Part shown: positions 56,433 through 64,000 of the stretch, one piece after another
Layout: every line of letters begins with the position of its first letter
Position numbering within the stretch: position 1 is the stretch's first letter
Assembly: GCA_002389905.1 (NCBI GenBank)
Contig: DGRE01000047.1
Coordinates: forward strand, 1 to 64,000
From: Hungatella sp. UBA4396
Lineage (GTDB): Bacteria > Bacillota > Clostridia > Lachnospirales > Lachnospiraceae
Direction: 5' to 3'
Length of the DNA: 64,000 bases
Made by a program: the position numbers and the translations under genes
Notes under the pieces: model-generated
The model's database searches: none
What the model was told of the DNA's origin: nothing
The model's input: only the letters and a program-made list of their open reading frames with translations

Positions 56433-59357
56433 ATGAATCAATTAAAAAATCTTACAGCCTATGAGGTTGTAGAAGAAAAAAGAATCAAAGAAATCAACGG
56501 AGACGGATGTGTGCTCCGCCATAAAAAGAGCGGAGCCAGAATTTTTATCATATCCAGTGAAGATGAAAACAAGGTATTCTCCATTGGGTTTCGCACCCCT
56601 CCGTCGGACAGTACAGGAGTGGCTCATATTCTGGAGCACAGCGTTTTGTGCGGCTCGGAGAAGTTTCCGATCAAGGACCCGTTTGTGGAACTGGTAAAGG
56701 GATCTTTGAATACATTTTTAAATGCCATGACTTATCCCGATAAAACCGTTTATCCGGTGGCAAGCTGCAATGAAAAAGATTTTCAGAATTTAATGAATGT
56801 GTATATGGATGCAGTGCTTCATCCCAATATTTACCGGGAGCCTAAGATTTTTATGCAGGAGGGCTGGCATTATGAGCTGGAAACTCCCGAATCTGATCTG
56901 ATTTACAATGGTGTGGTATATAATGAGATGAAGGGGGCATTTTCCTCGCCGGAAGAGGTATTAGACCGCTGCACCAGAAAAGTTTTATTCCCGGACAACT
57001 GCTATGGACATGAGTCAGGAGGAGATCCTGCCTTTATTCCGGATTTGACCTACGAAGATTTTCTGGATTTTCATAAGAAGTATTACCATCCTTCCAACAG
57101 TTATATTTATCTCTACGGGGATATGGATATGGAGGAAAAACTGACATGGCTTGACAAAGAGTATTTGAGTCATTATGAGGAAATTGCTGTGACTTCCGCC
57201 ATTGGCAGGCAGAAGCCTTTTGAAAATCCCGTTACAGAGGAAACCTCCTATTCTATTACAGAGGGGCAGTCAGAAGATCACGCTACCTACCTTTCCGTTC
57301 ATACGGTGGTGGATTCGGATTTGGACCCAAGGCTTTATGTGGCATTCCAGATTCTGGAATACACCCTTTTGGATGCGCCGGGAGCGCCTTTGAAACAGGC
57401 TCTCATTGATGCGGGAATCGGTCAGGATGTGCTGGGCGGATATGAAAGCGGTATTTTACAGCCTTATTTTTCCATCATTGCAAAAAATGCAGATAAGGAC
57501 CAGAAGGGCGAGTTCCTTGCAGTTGTAAAAGGAGTTTTAAGAAAACTGGCAGACGAGGGAATCAACAAGAAAAGCCTGAAAGCAGGAATGAATTATTATG
57601 AATTCCGTTACAGGGAGGCAGATTACGGCTCCGCACCAAAGGGGCTGATGTACGGACTACAGTGTATGGACAGCTGGCTTTACGGCGGAGATCCCATGAT
57701 GCATCTGGAATACCAGGAAACTTTTGACTATTTGAAAAAAGTGGTGGATGAAGGGTATTTTGAACAGTTGATCAGGGATTATCTCCTGGATAATCCTTTT
57801 GAGGCTGTTATCACCGTCAGCCCGAAGAAGAACTTGACAGCAAAGGTAGAGGAAGAGGTTTCAAAGAAGCTGGCAGCTTATAAAAAATCCCTTTCCGAAG
57901 AAGAGATCAAAACTTTGGCAGAGCAGACCAAAGCCTTAAAGGAATATCAGGAAACTCCGTCTCCCCAGGCGGATATGGAAAAGATTCCTATGCTTAAAAG
58001 AGAAGATATCAGCAGGGAGCCTGAGGAAATTATATGGGAGAAAAAGGAAGCTCAGGGCATTCCCGTTCTCCATCACAATATGTTTACCTCGGGGATCGGA
58101 TATCTGAAGGTTTTATTTGATATTTCCGTTCTTCCCATGGAAGATATTCCCTACGCAGGATTTTTAAAATCCCTGCTGGGCTATGTCAATACGGAGAATT
58201 TCACCTATAGTGACCTGACCAGTGAAATTCATTTAAACAGCGGAGGAGTCAGCTTCAGCGTCACCTCTTATCCTGATTTAAGAAATGAGGGCGAGTTTAA
58301 GGGATTTTTCCTGGCAAGCGTCAGAGTGCTGTATGACAAGGTGGATTTCGGCTTTTCCATCCTGTCTGAAATTTTGACCAGATCCATTCTGGACGATGAA
58401 AAGCGTGTGGCGGAGGTGATCAGTGAGACCCGGTCCAGAGCCAGAATGAGGCTTGAGGGCTCCAGCCATTCGGCGGCAGTAACCAGGGCGGTTTCCTATT
58501 TTTCTCCCAACTCTTATTTTAACGATATGACCGGAGGAATCGGATATTATGAATTCTTAGAAAAACTGGAAACAGAGTATCCGGAAAACAAACAGAAGAT
58601 CATTGCCAGGCTGAAAGCTGTTGTGGAAAAGCTTTTTACCACCAAAAACATGATGGTCAGCTATACGTCTGATGAGGCGGGATATGAACTGCTTCCTGAG
58701 GCAATAAAGAAGCTGGCAGATGAACTTCCCGAAGGAGATGGAAAGCAGTATCCCTTTGAATTTTCCCCGGAAAACCGGAATGAAGGTTTCTGTACCGCTT
58801 CCCAGGTCAACTATGTGGCAAGGTGCGGTAACTTTACGAAGAGCGGCTATGAATATACAGGAGCTCTTAAAATATTAAAGGTAATATTAAGCTACGATTA
58901 TCTATGGCTCAATTTAAGGGTCAAGGGCGGCGCTTACGGCTGTATGAGCGGCTTCGGACGTTCCGGAGAAGGGTATTTTGCTTCTTACCGGGATCCTAAT
59001 CTGAAAGAGACCAACCGGGTATACGATCAGGTGGTGGCTTACCTGGAAAGCTTCCAGGTGGAGGACCGGGACATGACCAAATATGTGATCGGCGCCATCA
59101 GCGATATGGATGTGCCCTATCCGCCGTCCACAAAGGGCAGCAGGGGCCTTTCCGCTTATCTGTCAGGCGTTGACCCGGATATGATGATAAAAGAGCGGGA
59201 AGAGGTGTTAAATGCCTCTCAGGAGGACATCCGGAAACTGGCTTCACTGGTGAAAGCAGTTCTGGATACAGGAAGCTTCTGCGTGGTGGGCAATGAAGAT
59301 AAGATAGGAGCAGAAAAGGAACTGTTTGGAGAGACCAAGAATCTGTTCCATTTATAA
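56433..59357 (+). CDS. M16C metallopeptidase (presequence protease/insulinase family)
   Basis: A 974-residue zinc peptidase that forms a closed chamber and degrades peptides. The inverted zinc motif HILEH (His65, Glu68, His69) and the distal Glu in ELVKGSLNTFLNAMTYPDKTVYPVAS are intact in the N-terminal half. The M16C-associated linker (about 470-530) and the inactive C-terminal half (RVKGGAYGCMSGFGRSGEGYFASYRDP) complete the PreP-like layout. There is no signal peptide, so it is probably cytosolic. The nearest AGGAGG is about 13 nt before the ATG, a longer spacing than usual. Confidence 0.93.
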   Translation: MNQLKNLTAYEVVEEKRIKEINGDGCVLRHKKSGARIFIISSEDENKVFSIGFRTPPSDSTGVAHILEHSVLCGSEKFPIKDPFVELVKGSLNTFLNAMTYPDKTVYPVASCNEKDFQNLMNVYMDAVLHPNIYREPKIFMQEGWHYELETPESDLIYNGVVYNEMKGAFSSPEEVLDRCTRKVLFPDNCYGHESGGDPAFIPDLTYEDFLDFHKKYYHPSNSYIYLYGDMDMEEKLTWLDKEYLSHYEEIAVTSAIGRQKPFENPVTEETSYSITEGQSEDHATYLSVHTVVDSDLDPRLYVAFQILEYTLLDAPGAPLKQALIDAGIGQDVLGGYESGILQPYFSIIAKNADKDQKGEFLAVVKGVLRKLADEGINKKSLKAGMNYYEFRYREADYGSAPKGLMYGLQCMDSWLYGGDPMMHLEYQETFDYLKKVVDEGYFEQLIRDYLLDNPFEAVITVSPKKNLTAKVEEEVSKKLAAYKKSLSEEEIKTLAEQTKALKEYQETPSPQADMEKIPMLKREDISREPEEIIWEKKEAQGIPVLHHNMFTSGIGYLKVLFDISVLPMEDIPYAGFLKSLLGYVNTENFTYSDLTSEIHLNSGGVSFSVTSYPDLRNEGEFKGFFLASVRVLYDKVDFGFSILSEILTRSILDDEKRVAEVISETRSRARMRLEGSSHSAAVTRAVSYFSPNSYFNDMTGGIGYYEFLEKLETEYPENKQKIIARLKAVVEKLFTTKNMMVSYTSDEAGYELLPEAIKKLADELPEGDGKQYPFEFSPENRNEGFCTASQVNYVARCGNFTKSGYEYTGALKILKVILSYDYLWLNLRVKGGAYGCMSGFGRSGEGYFASYRDPNLKETNRVYDQVVAYLESFQVEDRDMTKYVIGAISDMDVPYPPSTKGSRGLSAYLSGVDPDMMIKEREEVLNASQEDIRKLASLVKAVLDTGSFCVVGNEDKIGAEKELFGETKNLFHL

Positions 59358-59374
59358 CACGAAGGAGAACTTAT

Positions 59375-60280
59375 ATGGAAAACAATTATAAATCAGGCTT
59401 TGTAACCCTGATCGGACGCCCCAATGTGGGAAAGTCCACCTTGATGAACTGTCTGATCGGCCAGAAGATCGCTATAACCTCTGATAAGCCTCAGACCACC
59501 AGAAACCGGATTCAGACTGTGTATACTGATGAAAGAGGGCAGATTATATTTCTGGACACCCCCGGAATCCACAAGGCGAAGAACAAGCTGGGCGAATATA
59601 TGGTCAGCGTGGCGGAGCATACCTTAAAAGAAGTGGATGTGGTCCTGTGGCTGGTAGAGCCTACCACTTATATCGGAGCAGGAGAGCGGTATATTGCAGA
59701 GCAGTTAAGCCAGGTGAAGACGCCGATTATTCTGGTTATTAACAAAATTGACACAGTGAAGAACCAGGATGAAATATTAACATTTATCAATACCTATAAG
59801 GACATCTGCCAGTTTGCAGAAATCGTGCCGGTTTCTGCTTTAAAGGCTAAAAATACAGATTTGATGCTGGATTTGATTTATAAGTATCTACCTGAGGGTC
59901 CCCAGTATTATGATGAAGACACAGTAACAGACCAGCCTATGCGCCAGATATCTGCAGAGCTGATCCGGGAAAAGGCCCTGCGTCTTTTAAATGATGAAAT
60001 TCCCCATGGAATAGCGGTGACCGTAGAAAAGATGAAAGAACGGGACAATGGGATCATAGATATAGAAGCAAACATTATCTGCGAACGGGAATCCCATAAG
60101 GGAATTGTTATTGGAAAAGGCGGAGCCATGTTAAAGAAGATCGGAACCTCGGCCCGGAGAGAAATTGAGGCTCTGATGGATGCAAAAGTAAACTTACAGC
60201 TTTGGGTCAAGGTGCGCAAGGAATGGCGTGACAGTGAGCTGTATATGAAAAATTATGGATATAATAAAAAGGAAACCTAA
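59375..60280 (+). CDS. era: GTPase Era
   Basis: An essential GTPase that binds the 3' end of 16S rRNA during 30S assembly. 301 residues. G1 GRPNVGKS (residues 14-21), G2 PQTTRNRIQTVYT, G3 DTPGIH, G4 NKID, G5 SALK, and the C-terminal KH domain (GIVIGKGGAMLKKIGTSARREIE) are complete. AAGGAGAA precedes the ATG. recO follows 15 nt later, the common era-recO arrangement in Firmicutes. Confidence 0.97.
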   Translation: MENNYKSGFVTLIGRPNVGKSTLMNCLIGQKIAITSDKPQTTRNRIQTVYTDERGQIIFLDTPGIHKAKNKLGEYMVSVAEHTLKEVDVVLWLVEPTTYIGAGERYIAEQLSQVKTPIILVINKIDTVKNQDEILTFINTYKDICQFAEIVPVSALKAKNTDLMLDLIYKYLPEGPQYYDEDTVTDQPMRQISAELIREKALRLLNDEIPHGIAVTVEKMKERDNGIIDIEANIICERESHKGIVIGKGGAMLKKIGTSARREIEALMDAKVNLQLWVKVRKEWRDSELYMKNYGYNKKET

Positions 60281-60295
60281 AAGCGGTGATGGAAA

Positions 60296-60958
60296 TTGAG
60301 GGAAGTTGAAAAGCTGACAGGAATGGTCTTAAGAGTTTCCCCGGTGGGGGAAACGGATAAGCGGCTTGTGATTCTCACCAGAGAGAGGGGAAAGATCACC
60401 GCCTTTGCCAGAGGTGCCAGAAGGCCGGGAAGTCTTTTGATGGGAGTCAGCCGCCCCTTTGTATTCGGCCAGTTTTCCTTATACGAAGGAAGGGATGCCT
60501 ACACCCTTAAGTCGTCGGAGATCACCAATTACTTTGAGGAGCTGGCTTTGGACATGGAGGGTACCTGCTATGGTTCCTATTTCCTGGAGCTGGCCGATTA
60601 TTATGCCAGGGAAAACATGGAGAGCACAGAGTTTTTAAAGCTCCTTTACCAATCCATGCGGGCCCTCTTAAAGCCGGCCCTGAAACATGAGCTGGTTCAG
60701 AGAATCTTTGAACTGAAGGCCATGGTGCTGGGCGGAGAATATACGGAAATGCCTCCCCGCCCTGTCAGTGATTCCGCCAACTATACATGGGAATATGTGA
60801 TTGCCTCCCCTGTGGAGCACCTTTATACCTTTACCCTGACAGAACCGGTGCTGGAGGAATTCGGAAGGTGTGTGGAAATCAATAAAAAACGTTTCGTTGA
60901 CCGTCAATTCCACTCCCTTGAGATTTTAGAAGCCATGACAGGGAAACTATTGAAATGA
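60296..60958 (+). CDS. recO: DNA repair protein RecO
   Basis: Loads RecA onto SSB-coated DNA in recombinational repair. 220 residues, a little shorter than the usual 240-260. The N-terminal OB domain (KLTGMVLRVSPVGETDKRLVILTRERGKITAFARGARR) and the helical C-terminal domain are present. The four zinc-binding cysteines found in many RecO proteins are absent, so the zinc finger is lost. The start is TTG 60296, since the nearby ATG is out of frame. It is coupled to era. Confidence 0.93.
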   Translation: MREVEKLTGMVLRVSPVGETDKRLVILTRERGKITAFARGARRPGSLLMGVSRPFVFGQFSLYEGRDAYTLKSSEITNYFEELALDMEGTCYGSYFLELADYYARENMESTEFLKLLYQSMRALLKPALKHELVQRIFELKAMVLGGEYTEMPPRPVSDSANYTWEYVIASPVEHLYTFTLTEPVLEEFGRCVEINKKRFVDRQFHSLEILEAMTGKLLK

Positions 60959-60978
60959 GGGTGGGGATTTGGTATACT
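60950..60978 (+). promoter_or_regulatory. Promoter of the lipoprotein gene
   Basis: TTGAAA (60950-60955), 17-nt spacer, TATACT (60973-60978) preceded by TG plus one base. The -35 box lies inside the end of recO. Confidence 0.75.
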
Positions 60979-61044
60979 ATTCACGGAATCCCCAGGAATT
61001 CCTGGCTGCACTGTGGATTACCGAAACGATCAGGAGGGAAATGA

Positions 61045-61674
61045 ATGAAAAAGAAAAGAATGGTTCTCACAGCCCTCATTGCTGCCGGATTGCTGACAGG
61101 ATGCCTGGGAAGAGGCGGAAACAGTGCCTTAAACGGCGAAAGCAGCAGAATCTTTGTAACGTCGGAAGGAACCCTTCAGACCTCAACCGTAGAAGCCTAT
61201 GATGACCAGGACTATTACAACCCAGAAGAGTTGAAACTTTACTTAGAAGAGGCAGCGGCCGTCTACAATGAGAAGGCAAGCCCAGGCGCAGTTATCCTGG
61301 ATTCCTGCACTCTGGAAAAAGGAAAGGCCCAGATGGTTTTCTCCTATGGCTCAGGAAGGGATCTGGCTGGCTTTACCTCTGAATATGAAGACAAGGAAAA
61401 CCAGGTGGATTCTATTGATGTGACCACCCTTGGCCTTGTTTTAGGGGAGATTCAGTCGGAAGGAGTTGTTTTAGTAAAAGCATCTGACAACAAAGCGGCA
61501 GATGAAAAAGCCCTGTCAAAAAGAAAAGAAGCCTATGCCATTGTGGTAGAAAGTCCGGAGCCTGTGACCATACAGACCCAGAAAAGGATTTTATTCGTTT
61601 CTGATCAGGCAGTTGTAAAGGACAGCCACACAGTTCAGACAGCGCAGGGAAAAAATTACATCATATTTAAATAA
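61045..61674 (+). CDS. Predicted lipoprotein of unknown function
   Basis: A 209-residue exported lipoprotein: signal peptide MKKKRMVLTALIAAGLLTGC with the lipobox LTGC (Cys20), so it is anchored to the outer face of the membrane. The mature part has an acidic helical segment (PEELKLYLEEAAAVYNEKA) and a beta-rich C-terminal half. I do not recognise a named domain. GGAGGG precedes the ATG. It sits between recO and glyS with its own promoter, and glyS follows after 15 nt, so the two are probably co-transcribed. Confidence 0.75.
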   Translation: MKKKRMVLTALIAAGLLTGCLGRGGNSALNGESSRIFVTSEGTLQTSTVEAYDDQDYYNPEELKLYLEEAAAVYNEKASPGAVILDSCTLEKGKAQMVFSYGSGRDLAGFTSEYEDKENQVDSIDVTTLGLVLGEIQSEGVVLVKASDNKAADEKALSKRKEAYAIVVESPEPVTIQTQKRILFVSDQAVVKDSHTVQTAQGKNYIIFK

Positions 61675-61689
61675 AGAGAGGTTAAGATC

Positions 61690-63078
61690 ATGGAAAAGAC
61701 AATGGAAAAGATTGTAGGACTTGCAAAGTCAAGAGGATTTGTATATCCTGGCTCTGAAATTTACGGCGGCCTTGCAAATACCTGGGATTATGGCAATCTG
61801 GGTGTGGAGTTAAAGAATAACGTAAAAAAAGCATGGTGGCAGAAATTCATTCAGGAAAGTCCTTACAATGTAGGCGTGGACTGCGCCATACTGATGAATT
61901 CCCAGACCTGGGTGGCTTCCGGCCATTTAGGCGGCTTTTCTGATCCCCTGATGGACTGTAAGGCCTGCAAGGAGCGTTTCCGTGCAGATAAGCTGATTGA
62001 GGACTATTTATCTGAGAATAAGATTGCCATAGAAGGCTCTGTAGACGCCTGGTCCCAGGAAGATATGAAAACCTTCATTGATGAGAAAAATATATGCTGC
62101 CCAAGCTGCGGAAAGCATGATTTTACAGACATCCGCCAGTTCAATCTGATGTTCAAGACCTTCCAGGGCGTTACTGAGGATGCAAAGAATACCGTATATT
62201 TAAGACCTGAAACAGCTCAGGGTATTTTTGTAAATTTCAAAAACGTACAGAGAACCTCCCGCAAAAAGATTCCCTTTGGAATCGGCCAGGTGGGTAAATC
62301 CTTCCGTAACGAGATCACTCCCGGAAACTTTACCTTCCGTACCAGAGAATTTGAGCAGATGGAGCTGGAATTCTTCTGCGAGCCTGATACAGATCTGGAA
62401 TGGTTTGCATACTGGAAGGAATTCTGCGTCAATTGGTTAAAGACCCTGGGTATCAAGGAAGAAGAAATGCGTGTGAGAGACCATGATGCGGAAGAGCTTT
62501 CCTTCTACAGCAAGGCTACCACGGATATTGAATTCCTTTTCCCATTCGGCTGGGGAGAATTATGGGGAATTGCGGACAGAACTGACTATGACTTAACCCA
62601 GCACCAGAATACTTCCGGACAGGATCTGACCTATTTTGACGATGAAAAGAAAGAGCGTTATATCCCTTATGTTGTAGAGCCATCCCTGGGAGCAGACCGT
62701 GTGACACTTGCATTCCTCTGCGCTGCATACGATGAAGAAGAGATTGCAGAAGGAGATGTGCGGACTGTCCTTCGTTTCCATCCCGCCATTGCACCTGTCA
62801 AGATCGGTGTCCTTCCTCTTTCCAAGAAGCTGAATGAAGGGGCGGAAAAGGTATTCCAGGAGCTTTGCAAATACTATAACTGTGAATTTGATGACAGAGG
62901 CAACATCGGAAAGCGTTACAGAAGACAGGATGAGATCGGAACTCCGTTCTGCATCACCTATGACTTTGATTCAGAGGAAGATCTGGCCGTGACCGTACGT
63001 GACCGTGACACCATGGAACAGGTGAGAGTTCCCATTTCAGAGCTGAGAAGATATTTTGAGGATAAGTTCCGTTTCTAA
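61690..63078 (+). CDS. glyS: Glycyl-tRNA synthetase (class II, dimeric)
   Basis: Charges tRNA-Gly with glycine. A 462-residue alpha2-type enzyme, not the alpha/beta tetramer. Class II motif 1 lies in the N-terminal part (SRGFVYPGSEIYGGLANTWDYG), motif 2 in SFRNEITPGNFTFRTREFEQMELEFF, and motif 3 in VVEPSLGADRVTLAFL. The C-terminal anticodon-binding domain follows (about 360-460). AGAGAGG precedes the ATG. No T-box leader is visible in the short gap upstream. A strong bidirectional terminator follows. Confidence 0.97.
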   Translation: MEKTMEKIVGLAKSRGFVYPGSEIYGGLANTWDYGNLGVELKNNVKKAWWQKFIQESPYNVGVDCAILMNSQTWVASGHLGGFSDPLMDCKACKERFRADKLIEDYLSENKIAIEGSVDAWSQEDMKTFIDEKNICCPSCGKHDFTDIRQFNLMFKTFQGVTEDAKNTVYLRPETAQGIFVNFKNVQRTSRKKIPFGIGQVGKSFRNEITPGNFTFRTREFEQMELEFFCEPDTDLEWFAYWKEFCVNWLKTLGIKEEEMRVRDHDAEELSFYSKATTDIEFLFPFGWGELWGIADRTDYDLTQHQNTSGQDLTYFDDEKKERYIPYVVEPSLGADRVTLAFLCAAYDEEEIAEGDVRTVLRFHPAIAPVKIGVLPLSKKLNEGAEKVFQELCKYYNCEFDDRGNIGKRYRRQDEIGTPFCITYDFDSEEDLAVTVRDRDTMEQVRVPISELRRYFEDKFRF

Positions 63079-63095
63079 AGCATAAAAACCATATG

Positions 63096-63140
63096 AAAAA
63101 GCGGTAAGGACAGAAAATAATTCTGCCTTTACCGCTTTTT
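63096..63140. terminator. Bidirectional terminator between glyS and the ABC permease
   Basis: AAAAAGCGGTAAGGACAGAA pairs with TTCTGCCTTTACCGCTTTTT with one mismatch. Confidence 0.93.
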
Positions 63141-63147
63141 ATTGCTT

Positions 63148-64000
63148 CTACCTCTGCCCTTTATCGTAAGGGATTCCCTCTGCTTTTGGGGCCTGGGAGT
63201 TTTTGGAGGTAAAGATTAATACGATCAATGTAATGATATAGGGTACCATCTTGTAAAAATAGCTTGGAATGCCGATTGCACTTAAAAACGGGATTCCGGA
63301 ATAGGCGGAAGCCACAGCCTTCATCAGTCCGAAGAACAGGGAGGCCAGCATGATGTTTACCGGCTTCCACTGGCCGAAGATCAGAACTGCCAGGGCCAGG
63401 AATCCGTATCCGGCCACGTCCGCATTAAAGTTGGTGGAGGTGGGAACTACAAAGACCAGTCCGCCCAGTCCGCCCAAAGCCCCTGAAATCATGACACCGG
63501 CATACTGCATGTGGTACACATTGATTCCGGCTGCATCGGCTGCATGGGGATGCTCCCCGCAGGAGCGGAGCCTTAATCCGAACCGGGTTTTATAAAGGAC
63601 AACGGCTGAAAGCAGAAAAATGGCAATGCCGATGTAGGTGGTAATGTAGGCGTTCTGAAACAGGAGAGGCCCGAAAAAGGGAATCCTTCCCAGCACCGGA
63701 ACGGAAACAATACGGAAGGTATTGCTGAAAGGCACCTGCTGTACACCTTGAATGACCCTGGCGATAAAAATGGCAAATGCAGGGGCAAACATATTTAATG
63801 CCGTACCGCTGATGACCTGGTTGGACTTCATGTTAATGGAAGCATAGGCATGGAATAAGGAAAACACCATTCCTGTTCCCATGGAAATCAGCACAGCAAG
63901 AAGGAGCTGAATCTGTCCTCTCATGGAAGAGCCCGTAAAATAAATAAACAGAATTCCCGTAAAAGCACCCATGGTCATGATGCCTTCCAGGGCAATGTTG
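63148..64000 (-). CDS. ABC transporter permease, nucleoside/simple-sugar type (5'-truncated)
   Basis: The C-terminal 284 residues of a BPD_transp_2 family permease; the reading frame stays open to the window edge, so the N-terminus is outside. About seven membrane helices are visible. LEGIMTMGAFTG near the edge, SNQVISGTALNMFAPAF, and RSCGEHPHAADAAGINVY identify the subfamily found next to BMP-type nucleoside-binding lipoproteins. These systems import purine nucleosides or related compounds. Its partner ATPase, second permease and binding protein would lie beyond the right edge. Confidence 0.88.
   Translation of the reverse strand, partial: NIALEGIMTMGAFTGILFIYFTGSSMRGQIQLLLAVLISMGTGMVFSLFHAYASINMKSNQVISGTALNMFAPAFAIFIARVIQGVQQVPFSNTFRIVSVPVLGRIPFFGPLLFQNAYITTYIGIAIFLLSAVVLYKTRFGLRLRSCGEHPHAADAAGINVYHMQYAGVMISGALGGLGGLVFVVPTSTNFNADVAGYGFLALAVLIFGQWKPVNIMLASLFFGLMKAVASAYSGIPFLSAIGIPSYFYKMVPYIITLIVLIFTSKNSQAPKAEGIPYDKGQR

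Noticed and set aside
60969..61202. Alternative frame starting at ATG 61041 before the lipoprotein
   Set aside because: It is out of frame with the lipobox protein, uses the same ribosome binding site, and has no recognisable product.
61675..61689. T-box leader before glyS
   Set aside because: The gap is only 15 nt and the upstream sequence is the lipoprotein coding region; no T-box motif was found near it.

Overview
The window is a stretch of chromosome from a low-to-mid-GC, spore-forming Gram-positive anaerobe, most likely a Lachnospiraceae member of the Clostridium saccharolyticum/Lacrimispora kind. That placement is inference. It rests on strong AGGAGG-type ribosome binding sites with frequent TTG/GTG starts, sporulation genes (gpr, spoIIP), the CIRCE-controlled hrcA-grpE-dnaK-dnaJ operon, a DUF5688 protein, an M16C presequence-protease-like enzyme, and a class II dimeric glycyl-tRNA synthetase. 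Both ends are cut; the ABC permease at the right edge lacks its N-terminus.

Layout. 0-10.3 kb: a cytidylate-kinase-like protein, a secreted L,D-transpeptidase, an aminotransferase-VanZ-truA run, a cation efflux protein, an ECF sigma factor with an RsgI-like anti-sigma factor, two identical tRNA-Gln(CUG) genes each with its own promoter and terminator, an acyl-ACP thioesterase, a CvfB-like S1 protein and a methyltransferase. 10.6-17.5 kb: a shared sugar-ABC ATPase (UgpC/MsmK type), a CdaR/PucR-type regulator, a repeat element, ftsE-ftsX, a C-terminal processing protease, and a threonine-aldolase-like enzyme on the minus strand. 17.7-24.2 kb: uvrB, feoA-feoB behind a Fur-like operator, a split ThrE-type exporter, and a convergent overlapping DUF5688 gene. 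24.5-27.2 kb: a large PAS-GGDEF-HD-GYP c-di-GMP protein.

27.3-47.6 kb is the ancient Firmicutes block rpsT, gpr, spoIIP, lepA, hemW, hrcA, grpE, dnaK, dnaJ, prmA, rsmE, mtaB. As I recall it, Bacillus subtilis keeps the same order. Here it is interrupted by extra genes: two secreted 3D-domain proteins, an MNT/HEPN pair, a TauE/SafE permease, a cysteine desulfurase-thiI pair and an HPr-like protein without the phospho-histidine. 47.7-53.1 kb: ireB, ruvX, a DUF1292 protein, RNase J, an MltG-like remnant, and trmR-trhP (wobble-uridine modification). 53.3-64 kb: a chemoreceptor, a YdcF-type membrane protein, an M16C peptidase, era, recO, a lipoprotein, glyS and the truncated permease.

I found no convincing new defence or biosynthetic system; most of the window is conserved housekeeping DNA. 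The least explained signals are non-coding. Two intergenic hairpin arrays at 13.0-13.3 kb and 48.06-48.28 kb share a small GGGC/GCCC hairpin module. A separate 50-nt element at 17561 and 34101 is 38/50 identical without gaps, and its base changes are compatible with a conserved RNA stem. The most testable protein leads are the RsgI-like anti-sigma factor paired with an ECF rather than a SigI factor, the His-less HPr, and the AT-rich MNT/HEPN pair.
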